The notes under the pieces: model-generated
What the model was told of the DNA's origin: nothing
Database searches by the model: none
The model's input: only the letters and a program-made list of their open reading frames with translations
Assembly (NCBI GenBank): GCA_003164255.1
Contig: PLST01000578.1
Location: 1 to 7,449, forward strand
Source of the DNA: Acidobacteriaceae bacterium
GTDB lineage: Bacteria; Acidobacteriota; Terriglobia; Terriglobales; Acidobacteriaceae
Length of the DNA: 7,449 nt
Direction of reading: 5' to 3'
Shown here: piece by piece, positions 1 to 6,219 of the stretch
Position numbering within the stretch: position 1 is the first letter of the stretch
Layout: each line of letters starts with the position of its first letter
Made by a program: the position numbers and the translations under genes

Positions 1-535
1 CCATGGCCATATTAGCCGCGACGGCAGCGGCCGAACCTCCGCTTGATCCGCCCGGTACTCTCTCCGTATCCACCGGGTTGCGCACCGGCCCGTAGGCCGA
101 GTTCTCGTTCGATGAGCCCATGGCAAACTCATCGCAGTTAAGTTTTCCAAGCAGAACCGCGCCCGCCGTTTCGAGCTTGGCAACTGCCGTTGCATCATAC
201 GGGGGATGGTATCCCTCCAGGATCTTCGACCCCGCGGTTGCGGGAGCGCCCTTCATCACCAGAACATCTTTAATGCCAATCGGAATGCCTGCCAGCGGCG
301 GGAGGGGGTCGCCTTTCTTGGCCGCGTCGTCAACTCGAGACGCCTGGACCAGAGCACGGTCGCGGGTCAGACTCAGGTAAACATTCAGCCGCGGATTAAT
401 CTGACCAATGCGCTCGTAATATGTGTTGGCCAAATCAGTAGCCTTGGTGTTGCCGGAGAGGATCTCCGCACGCACGGCTGCAAGCGTCCTTGGCTTCTGA
501 ATATAAGTTCCCACGGTCTTGTTCTCGCCTGCCAA
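1..535 (-). CDS. gatA: Aspartyl/glutamyl-tRNA amidotransferase subunit A (GatA), N-terminal part, cut by left edge
   Basis: GatA is the amidase subunit of GatCAB. It releases ammonia from glutamine so that GatB can convert Glu-tRNA(Gln) or Asp-tRNA(Asn) to the amidated form in the cytoplasm. The first 178 codons are visible and the rest lies beyond base 1. The amidase-signature landmarks are clear: GIPIGIKD (catalytic Lys-89), GAVLLGKLNCDEFAMGSS (about 125-142), ENSAYGPVRNP, and PGGSSGGSAAAVAA (about 161-174), which holds the cis-Ser, likely Ser-164. The nucleophilic serine motif (DTGGSIR type) should follow just outside the window. No ATG exists between the in-frame stop at 601-599 and the conserved region. 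I chose TTG at 535 because AGGGAG sits 5 bases upstream; GTG at 514 is the alternative and removes seven residues. The gene lies 56 bases downstream of gatC, so the two are very probably co-transcribed. Identity is certain; the start is not. Confidence 0.93.
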   Translation of the reverse strand, partial: MAGENKTVGTYIQKPRTLAAVRAEILSGNTKATDLANTYYERIGQINPRLNVYLSLTRDRALVQASRVDDAAKKGDPLPPLAGIPIGIKDVLVMKGAPATAGSKILEGYHPPYDATAVAKLETAGAVLLGKLNCDEFAMGSSNENSAYGPVRNPVDTERVPGGSSGGSAAAVAANMAM

Positions 536-540
536 ACGCT

Positions 541-546
541 CTCCCT
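541..546 (-). promoter_or_regulatory. Ribosome binding site supporting the TTG start of gatA
   Basis: The minus strand reads AGGGAG here, five bases before TTG at 535-533. The rival GTG at 514 has only a weak GGCGAG nine bases upstream. This site is the reason for preferring the rare TTG start. Confidence 0.45.
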
Positions 547-591
547 GTTCTGCTACGGTTTCGCTTTTCCCGGTCCCCGGTTTGCTGCGCT

Positions 592-903
592 CTACCGCTC
601 AATCACCTTAGGCACTTTAAAGAACACCTGATCGGTTTCCGGAGCCTCGTGCATCACAGTAGCGCGGTCAAGGGACGGCTGTCCCTGGTCTGCCCGCAGC
701 ACGCTCGTGCCAACAGCATCGCCCAGTTCACTCACCTGTGCCAGTGGAGCTATCCCAGTCGTATCCAATTGATTCAGTTCGGCCATGTAGTCGAGAATGG
801 CATTCAGGCTGCCGAGCATGGGTCCAACCTCTTCTGGCTTCAATTCCAGGTGAGCCAATTCCGCCACTCTTTCCACTTCTTCCACTGTGACTTTTGCCGT
901 CAT
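592..903 (-). CDS. gatC: Aspartyl/glutamyl-tRNA amidotransferase subunit C (GatC)
   Basis: GatC is the small subunit that wraps around the GatA-GatB interface and stabilises the transamidosome. The 103-residue product is close to the usual length of roughly 95-100. It shows the family pattern: an N-terminal helix with VEEVERVAELAHLEL (about 7-21), a second helix LNAILDYMAELNQLDT (about 33-48), a central IAPLAQVSEL stretch, and the closing FFKVPKVIER in which the VPKV motif near the C-terminus is diagnostic. The ATG at 903 has GGGAAG about eight bases upstream, and no other start lies close by in frame. gatA follows after 56 bases, giving the common gatC-gatA order. Upstream, 153 bases separate it from the giant exported protein, with a possible promoter in between, so gatC is probably the first gene of its operon. 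Confidence 0.95.
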   Translation of the reverse strand: MTAKVTVEEVERVAELAHLELKPEEVGPMLGSLNAILDYMAELNQLDTTGIAPLAQVSELGDAVGTSVLRADQGQPSLDRATVMHEAPETDQVFFKVPKVIER

Positions 904-960
904 ACCCTCATCTTCCCTGCATTCGACTTGTTGGTTCCAGCCCTGCTGCGAGCCCCTCTA

Positions 961-973
961 TGGAAGCCTTCCA
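961..973. repeat. Perfect 6-1-6 inverted repeat upstream of gatC
   Basis: TGGAAG and CTTCCA flank a single base, on either strand. It lies between the candidate TATACT box and the gatC start, so it would be in the 5' leader. It could be a small operator-like site or chance. It is not a terminator: no T-run follows and a one-base loop cannot form a hairpin without opening the stem. Confidence 0.3.
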
Positions 974-1003
974 ATCCATCGCAACGACTGGTCCCGAACC
1001 TAA

Positions 1004-1009
1004 AGTATA
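1004..1009 (-). promoter_or_regulatory. gatC: Candidate -10 box for the gatCA operon
   Basis: The minus strand reads TATACT, five of six matches to TATAAT, in a GC-rich gap where AT-rich hexamers are uncommon. The expected -35 position holds only GCAAGC, a poor match. Transcription would start about 95 bases before the gatC ATG. The placement, just after the end of the upstream gene and before a new operon, supports it; the missing -35 does not. Confidence 0.35.
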
Positions 1010-1056
1010 GCCCGTTGCCCGCTCTGGCTTGCCCTCCCGCAAAGCTGTTCACAGCC

Positions 1057-4000
1057 TCAATCCACGATCAAAGTTAACGTCACCACGTGAGAGATTCCCG
1101 TGGACGTAATGGTGACTGGAATCGAATAAGTCCCCGCGGGCGTGGTTGAACTGCTACCGGAACCGCCGCCGCCTCCGCCACCGCCGCCGCCCGATCCACC
1201 GCCCGAACTGGTGCAGCTCGAAGCGGAAACTGCCACCACCGCGAGGAGCGCAATCAAAAGAAGTCGATTTCTGCGCCGGCAAAGTGCGATTGGCAGCAAA
1301 AGCAGTCCACAAGAAAGAGGCAGCAACCGCCAGTCGGCCGGCATCTCCATCCGCGCCGAACCGGATGTCCCGGTCGAAACCTCCAGAGTCACACTTCCAG
1401 TAGCGCCGGCACTGATTGTTGTGGTTGCTGGATTGAAGACACACTTCGCGTAAGCAGGCAGCGAGCCGCAGGCAAAGGTAAACGCGCCTTGGACGCCGTT
1501 TATCGGATCGATCATCAACACGAAGTCTGCAGTCTGGCCGGCAGATACGGTCACGCTGGATGATCCTGAGACCATTGCGGTAAAGTCGAAACCCGTCCCC
1601 GAGAGCAAAACACTCACCGGCGTCGCAATGTCGCCCGAAGTCACCGTCAGCGCGCCCGTCGCCGTCCCGCTGGCAGTTGGCTCAAAGATGACTGCCGCAG
1701 TGCAACTCGCGCCGGCCGCCAGACTGGTGGAGCACGTGTTCTGCGAAAGAACAAACGGAGCGTTGATCGCGAGTGCCAACGTGCCGACCGCATACCCGCT
1801 GCTGTTGGTGATTGTCACCGGCACGGCCGTGCTTGCCAGGCCAACACCCACCGTGGAAAACGTCACCTGCGCAGGACTGCTTCCCAGCCCCCCCGGCAGT
1901 TGCCCGGCGCCATTCAGAGCCACTGAGACCGCCGCTACGCCAAGGGTCGATGAGGAGACTGCGAGGGTCGCAGCAATGGCTCCATTGGCAGACGGCGTGA
2001 AAACCACCTGGACGGTGCAACTGCTATCGGTGGCCAGGCTTGTGCCGCAGGTCGTCGCGCTGATGGAATAGCTGGCGGCTGCCGGCCCTGAGAGCACAAT
2101 GCTCAAGCCGGACAGGGATGCGCCACCGGTATTGCTCACCGTCACTGTTTGCGGCGCACTTGCCACTCCTGGCTGCTGCGTTGAGAAGTTCAAACTGGAA
2201 GGGCTGGCGCTGAGAACCGGCGGCGCGATGCCCGTCCCTGCCAGCGCAGCCGTCTGTGTCCTCAGTGCATCAGAAACCGTCAGTGTGCCGGCTAGGCTGC
2301 CCACCTGCGTTGGAGCAAATACCACGCTGATGGTGCATGCAGCGTGACCTCCCAGCTGACCGCCGCAATTGTTCGAGGTTTGAAAGGCTCCCGACGCCGA
2401 AACGCTGATTGCCGTCAGCGCAAGGTCTCCTGAGTTGCTGAGGGTGATGTTCTGCGTGGCTGATAGTTGCCCTGAAACTGTCACCGGAAAGCTCAGAGAA
2501 GCAGTGCTCAGGCTATCGGTGGGCGCGGCGGCCCCGTTCCCGCTCAATGCCACCGTTTGCGTGCCGGTTCCATCCACAAACGTTAGCGTTCCTGTCGCCG
2601 ATCCCGCCTGCGTTGGCGCAAAAGTCACCTGCACTTGGCAACTGGTGTCCGCTGCCAGGCTCGTCGTGCCACAGGAGTTAGAAGCCAGCGTAAACGGAGC
2701 AGTAATCGTGACGCTGGTGATAGGAATCACCGCCCCTCCACTGTTGGCCGCCTGAACCTGCAGAGGAGCCGAAGTCGTCCCTACTTCCACCTGACCGAAA
2801 TTGACCGTCGAAGGGGTCAGGCTAACCATGCCTGCCGTCGCCCCGGTGCCGCCCAAGGCAACCGTAATCTGCCCGCCGGCGATGTTTGCATTGATGGTTA
2901 ACTCGCCGGTGCGGCTCCCGGTCGCTGTTGGCGTAAACGTCACATTCAGGTTGCAACTCGCACCCGCTGCAATGCTCGAATTCACGCAAGTGTCGGTTTC
3001 AGTAAAGTCGCCGCTGATCGAGACCGATGTTGCTGTCAGCGCAGTGCTTCCGGAGTTCACGAGTGTCACCGTTTGCGCATTGCTTGCGGTCCCGATTGGC
3101 TGAGATGTGAAGGTAAGCGAAGTTGGACTGACGAAAGCAGTTGTCAGTACTGTCCCCGCGCTCGCCAGGGGGATTTGCCAGATGCCGCGTCCATAGGTCG
3201 CCGCGACCAGCACCGGCGACGAAGCCCTTGCGGGCGAGGTGCTCAACGCTACGGCAGGCGCGGCGGGCAATGCCGTCCCAAAGGCTGACCAGCAGGTGCT
3301 GCTCGCCGCGGAGCAGGCCGTTACACCGGTCGTCAAAAAAACTCCATCGTCCGTAGCTACGTAAACGATATTCGGGTTGTTTGGATCGACCACAATGCTG
3401 CTAGCAGGAGTCTCGGGCAAGTTGGAGGTCAGATCTGACCAATGGGCCCCGCCGTCGGTCGTCCTGTAAACCACCCGGATATTCTCCGACGGGTTTTCTG
3501 CCCCCTCCACTGTCAGGTAGGCCGTCTCCCCTGTTGCGTCGGAAGGGTCGATAAAGATGCTGGAAATATCCATGCCGAAATAGTTCATGGAGTTGCTGCC
3601 ATTGGCTACCGGACCGAGGGTGACGTCACTCCAGACGGGCGCCGTGCTTGATGCAGGGTTGACAATGGCGGTGAGCACATGCCCCGGCAGATTTGCACCG
3701 TCATTTTCTGAACCATACATTCCCACGTAGATTCGCTCGCCACCGCTTGGCAGGACCAAGGCCGCAATGGAGCGAATAAGCGCATCGCCGCTGCATGCTC
3801 CGGTGGCGGCCACGCTGTCGAGAATGGGGCTGATGGCATTGTTCGCTGTCCAGCCGCTTCCGTTTGCCGGTCCACGCCACACGCGGCAGGTTGCCACCAA
3901 TAGCTGTGTCGGGTCCAGAGGGTCAACCAGGAACGGCGCCGGTGTGGGCATGGTATTTCCGTCGCCGCCAACGTCCGCGTCACTCACAACCGGGCTCGAG

Positions 4001-6015
4001 CCGAAAGCACCAGCTGTGCAGGCTGTTGATTGCGCGCATCGATAAATGGAGACTCCCGCCTGGTTGTTGACGTACCAGTTGGCGCTATTGCTGGGGTCCA
4101 CTGCCACGGGACCTCCGTAGCCCCCAAGAATCTGAGGCCAGTCCGAAGTAGCTGCACTGCTCTTGACTCCTGCGGTACCGTTCACACCCAGTCCGGCCAT
4201 CATTGTGTAAGGCGTCGTCGTCACCCCGGAGAGGCTTACGACCTCCGCCAGCGATCCCATGCTCCCATTCAGGTTCTGAAAGTGGCTTGCGTCAGCCGAC
4301 GAACAGACCTGACCGCTTTCTCCTATTGCATCGGTCGAACGCCAAAGCCCGCTGTCGTTGCCCAGGAAGACTTCCGCCGGATTGCTCACGTTCCAAGCCA
4401 GAGCGTGTTGAAACTCGCCCACCTGTGCGCTTTGGCAAGTGGTCGAATTGGTCGTGTTGCGCCACGCGCATCCCATGGCCACGCTGCACTTCCACAGATC
4501 GTTTGCCCCAGCCAGAAGCAGGGTGTCCTCGCCCGCGCCCAAGCCGGCCGGTACCGCGGCGAGAGCCAGCGTATAGTCCCCGTTGCCGATGGTCGCTGTC
4601 CCTTCAGCGCTGCTGGTCTCAAGCGCTGAAGTACTCCATTGTTTGCTGAAAGCTACAACCTGGCTCGTGCAACCGCCGCCGCTCAACGCGCACTGGTCCT
4701 GCCACAACCCCTGGTCCTGGTTGTTCAAGTCCACGGTCCAGGCAAAAGTGTCACCAGTGAAGGGATTAACGGCGAGCGTGCCGCGAAAAACCGGGCAGGT
4801 AATGGACCCCGTAAGACCGGTGTTTGTGGGGCAATTTGAGGAGCTCAACCCGGAGCCGGGCTGCGCACTCATCCTCGTCCAATTCGCACCGTCGGTCGAC
4901 TGGTAATACCCATGGAAGCGAACAGCCGCCATAAATAAATGCCGGACGGGGTTCCAAACCACGGATGTTGCCGCATTTCCGTCAGGCAACGCAAATGCAG
5001 TAAGCGGCCCCTGAACATAACTCCCGCTGCTGTCGGCAATCGTGGCCAAATGCCAAGTGGCGCCACTGTCCAGGGAGTAATAGAGTCCCTCGTAACTGTT
5101 TCCCGGCTGCACCGCATTCACAAGCACGCCCTCGTAAGCCTGTGATACCGCCGCGACAACCAGTTGAGGATTGACCGTGCTCCAGGCAAAACCCGTGAAA
5201 CCCTCACCGAGGAACCTCACATCGTGCGTGCCAAGGCCCGTTTCCACATCGTCCGTTCTGCTGATCAGGCTCCATGTGGTTCCTGAGTCGGTCGAACGCA
5301 GAATCCCGCCCCCATAGTAGGAGTCGAGTACGTCGTTGGGGTCGCCTGTGCCGGCTAGAACCACGCCTGTGCCGCCCGGCTGGACTGTGAGCGCGCCAAT
5401 ACTTATGGAAGCATCGGCAACCCCGTTAAGGGCAGCAAGCGTGTCTGTAAGCGGCGTAAACACCACGGTTGATGCGCTGGCGGCTCCGCCATTCTGGGCA
5501 ACCCACACCCCGCCGCCAGTGGTTCCCAGATACACGTGATTTCCGGTCGTGTCGGAAGGATCGATGGCCAGCGCCGTTACGCGGCCAGTCACCAGGCCAA
5601 AGTCGGGCGTCGCAACCGCTGTCGGTCCCAAAGGCTGCCAGGCTGCTGTTGCCGCGCTACCGGCCTCAACTGCAACCGCCCTGCTATGTCCGGTGATTCC
5701 CCTGGAGCCCCAGGTCCTTGCGGCCAACCCGGTTTGAGGAGTCCGTCCCCTCGCTGCCAGGAACCGCAGGGCTTCAGCCACACGCGGCGGCAAGTTCGCC
5801 GGCTGTTTAGTCGCTTTCTCCCGGGCGGCGGCTCCTTCCTGCGCCACCGCTCCTGGAGAACTCAGCAGTACCGGAATCACAACCAGCAATGCCGCCAGCA
5901 GGGCCGTGCTCACCAGGGCCACGGCCTCGCACTTTGCCAAAGAACAAACTAGCCCTGACACCCAGCTTCGCCGGGCGGCCTTGCCGCACCTTAAATGGAG
6001 GATTTGCTTGGACAC
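1057..6015 (-). CDS. Giant exported BNR-propeller / tandem Ig-like (choice-of-anchor D) protein
   Basis: This 1652-residue protein of unknown role is likely exported and membrane-anchored. Domains in order: a basic N-region, hydrophobic core 31-51 and AVA|QE cleavage site near 58; a propeller region about 126-950 with Asp-boxes STDSGTTW (241), SLDSGATW (314), STDGANW (373) and TTDGGAHW (852), and repeated AxDPSD-type strands; five Ig-like repeats about 961-1475, each with a Cys pair; and a last Ig-like domain 1477-1652 interrupted by a membrane hairpin and glycine run. The start is GTG at 6015, the first start codon after an in-frame stop, with a poor Shine-Dalgarno; GTG at 5961 (residue 19) would give a more ordinary signal peptide. 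The opening part (WQPLGP, then SGRV-like TGRVTALAIDP and GTTGGGVW) resembles GH74- or sialidase-fold BNR proteins. I cannot identify catalytic residues, so adhesion, carbohydrate binding or hydrolysis all remain possible. A possible promoter precedes it at 6135-6140. Confidence 0.88.
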   Translation of the reverse strand: MSKQILHLRCGKAARRSWVSGLVCSLAKCEAVALVSTALLAALLVVIPVLLSSPGAVAQEGAAAREKATKQPANLPPRVAEALRFLAARGRTPQTGLAARTWGSRGITGHSRAVAVEAGSAATAAWQPLGPTAVATPDFGLVTGRVTALAIDPSDTTGNHVYLGTTGGGVWVAQNGGAASASTVVFTPLTDTLAALNGVADASISIGALTVQPGGTGVVLAGTGDPNDVLDSYYGGGILRSTDSGTTWSLISRTDDVETGLGTHDVRFLGEGFTGFAWSTVNPQLVVAAVSQAYEGVLVNAVQPGNSYEGLYYSLDSGATWHLATIADSSGSYVQGPLTAFALPDGNAATSVVWNPVRHLFMAAVRFHGYYQSTDGANWTRMSAQPGSGLSSSNCPTNTGLTGSITCPVFRGTLAVNPFTGDTFAWTVDLNNQDQGLWQDQCALSGGGCTSQVVAFSKQWSTSALETSSAEGTATIGNGDYTLALAAVPAGLGAGEDTLLLAGANDLWKCSVAMGCAWRNTTNSTTCQSAQVGEFQHALAWNVSNPAEVFLGNDSGLWRSTDAIGESGQVCSSADASHFQNLNGSMGSLAEVVSLSGVTTTPYTMMAGLGVNGTAGVKSSAATSDWPQILGGYGGPVAVDPSNSANWYVNNQAGVSIYRCAQSTACTAGAFGSSPVVSDADVGGDGNTMPTPAPFLVDPLDPTQLLVATCRVWRGPANGSGWTANNAISPILDSVAATGACSGDALIRSIAALVLPSGGERIYVGMYGSENDGANLPGHVLTAIVNPASSTAPVWSDVTLGPVANGSNSMNYFGMDISSIFIDPSDATGETAYLTVEGAENPSENIRVVYRTTDGGAHWSDLTSNLPETPASSIVVDPNNPNIVYVATDDGVFLTTGVTACSAASSTCWSAFGTALPAAPAVALSTSPARASSPVLVAATYGRGIWQIPLASAGTVLTTAFVSPTSLTFTSQPIGTASNAQTVTLVNSGSTALTATSVSISGDFTETDTCVNSSIAAGASCNLNVTFTPTATGSRTGELTINANIAGGQITVALGGTGATAGMVSLTPSTVNFGQVEVGTTSAPLQVQAANSGGAVIPITSVTITAPFTLASNSCGTTSLAADTSCQVQVTFAPTQAGSATGTLTFVDGTGTQTVALSGNGAAAPTDSLSTASLSFPVTVSGQLSATQNITLSNSGDLALTAISVSASGAFQTSNNCGGQLGGHAACTISVVFAPTQVGSLAGTLTVSDALRTQTAALAGTGIAPPVLSASPSSLNFSTQQPGVASAPQTVTVSNTGGASLSGLSIVLSGPAAASYSISATTCGTSLATDSSCTVQVVFTPSANGAIAATLAVSSSTLGVAAVSVALNGAGQLPGGLGSSPAQVTFSTVGVGLASTAVPVTITNSSGYAVGTLALAINAPFVLSQNTCSTSLAAGASCTAAVIFEPTASGTATGALTVTSGDIATPVSVLLSGTGFDFTAMVSGSSSVTVSAGQTADFVLMIDPINGVQGAFTFACGSLPAYAKCVFNPATTTISAGATGSVTLEVSTGTSGSARMEMPADWRLLPLSCGLLLLPIALCRRRNRLLLIALLAVVAVSASSCTSSGGGSGGGGGGGGGGSGSSSTTPAGTYSIPVTITSTGISHVVTLTLIVD
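1162..1203 (-). repeat. GGC/GGA-type codon run encoding a glycine tract
   Basis: On the plus strand this is an almost pure CCG/CCA/CCT triplet run. It encodes residues 1605-1618 of the giant protein: three Gly, one Ser, then ten Gly. The tract is a flexible linker between the second hydrophobic segment and the last two beta strands. As a GC triplet run it is prone to length variation by slippage and to assembly or sequencing error; the frame stays open across it here. Confidence 0.85.
1216..1326 (-). other. Membrane hairpin inserted in the last Ig-like domain (residues 1564-1600)
   Basis: Two hydrophobic stretches, about 1564-1579 and 1585-1598, flank the basic turn RRRNR (1580-1584). They are followed by SASSC (Cys-1601), loosely like a lipobox but without Leu at -3, and then the glycine tract. 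The basic turn predicts that the loop lies on the cytoplasmic side and that both flanks face out. The segment sits between strand VTLEVSTG (1542-1549) and TPAGTYSIPVTI (1625-1636), which would be adjacent in an uninterrupted domain of this type. Confidence 0.7.
1591..3135 (-). repeat. Five tandem Ig-like (ASH / choice-of-anchor D) repeats
   Basis: Repeats lie at residues about 961-1058, 1064-1161, 1166-1262, 1267-1371 and 1377-1475, each near 100 residues. Each begins with an S-x-x-F-type strand (for example PTSLTFTSQPIG), has an N-S-G or N-T-G turn after a VTL/VTV strand, a Cys, a second Cys 10-11 residues on (1010/1021, 1115/1126, 1217/1227, 1323/1333, 1428/1438), a VxFxPT strand, and ends in LxGTG or a variant. 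This matches the Hydin/ASPM-like families seen in bacterial surface proteins. They probably form a stalk between propeller and membrane. Confidence 0.85.
3166..5640 (-). other. BNR/Asp-box beta-propeller region (residues about 126-950)
   Basis: About 13 outer hairpins can be picked out by a G-x-[IVLY]-[LWYF]-x strand followed by a turn and a W, at residues near 167, 236, 309, 368, 435, 505, 555, 614, 655, 710, 777, 845 and 890, with a closing strand YGRGIWQI at 941-948. Four turns are Asp-boxes. Thirteen hairpins plus a closing strand would suit two seven-bladed propellers, as in GH74 enzymes and other long BNR proteins. That blade count is read by eye. Confidence 0.65.
5842..5925 (-). other. 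Signal peptide core and cleavage site of the giant protein
   Basis: Residues 31-58 hold an uninterrupted hydrophobic core of Ala, Leu and Val (31-51), then SSPGAVAQE. A-V-A at 56-58 fits the signal peptidase I -3/-1 rule. The N-region before it is long (30 residues) and basic, with KAARRSW, which either makes an extended signal or means the true start is further in, at residue 19 or 26. Confidence 0.75.
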
Positions 6016-6017
6016 AC

Positions 6018-6062
6018 TTATCCGGAATCCGATTCGGGCCTTCCCTCACCGTCATCTTCCAT
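6018..6062 (-). other. Possible 14-codon leader open frame
   Basis: ATG at 6062 opens a frame coding MEDDGEGRPESDSG and stops with TAA at 6020-6018, two bases before the GTG of the giant gene. Such an arrangement could couple translation to a start with a poor ribosome site. No Shine-Dalgarno precedes the ATG and the peptide has no recognisable feature, so chance is the likelier reading. Confidence 0.15.
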
Positions 6063-6077
6063 GGGGAATGTGCACAG

Positions 6078-6090
6078 AATCCAAAGGATT
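6078..6090. repeat. 5-3-5 inverted repeat in the leader of the giant gene
   Basis: The minus strand reads AATCC-TTT-GGATT. It would form a short, weak hairpin in the 5' leader. No T-run follows, so it is not a rho-independent terminator for the photolyase gene. Confidence 0.25.
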
Positions 6091-6134
6091 GCGTAGTGTG
6101 AAACAAGCAGTTTCCGGGATTGGAACTGTTGGCC

Positions 6135-6140
6135 ATTATA
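6135..6140 (-). promoter_or_regulatory. Candidate -10 box for the giant exported protein gene
   Basis: The minus strand reads a perfect TATAAT. The position 17 bases upstream holds TTCTTG, a poor -35; TTGCTA, a better match, is only 14 bases away. Transcription would begin about 110 bases before the GTG at 6015 and about 90 bases after the photolyase stop, a sensible place for a promoter. Confidence 0.45.
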
Positions 6141-6219
6141 GGAGGGTGCGAAAGTAGCAAGAATGTGACGGCCGGTACAGATGGTTGTGCCCGCAGTTCA
6201 TCTGGCTCTTTGGCCCGCC

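Noticed and set aside
1030..1050. Hairpin GCTG-TGAA-CAGC just after the stop of the giant gene as a terminator
   Set aside because: The strong stem is only four pairs and is followed by just three T residues, too weak to call a rho-independent terminator.
490..1077. Plus-strand open frame of 195 codons across gatC
   Set aside because: It lies opposite gatC and both flanking gaps. gatC is certain by its motifs, and this product matches no family I recognise.
1216..1240. Lipobox at Cys-1601 of the giant protein
   Set aside because: SASSC lacks the hydrophobic residue at -3 and is deep inside the chain. Cleavage there would discard the whole protein, so it is not treated as a lipoprotein signal.
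1142..1453. Plus-strand open frame with a polyproline stretch
   Set aside because: It is the complement of the glycine-codon run in the giant gene. The reading frame owes its openness to the GC triplet run and has no ribosome site or family resemblance.
1628..3103. Several overlapping plus-strand open frames opposite the Ig-like repeats
   Set aside because: They recur with the period of the repeats on the minus strand and are low-complexity Ala/Val/Pro-rich, as expected for antisense shadows of high-GC repeats.
5807..6160. Minus-strand open frame of 117 codons overlapping the start of the giant gene
   Set aside because: It runs out of frame through the signal peptide region, begins at the TATAAT box area and has no coherent protein features.
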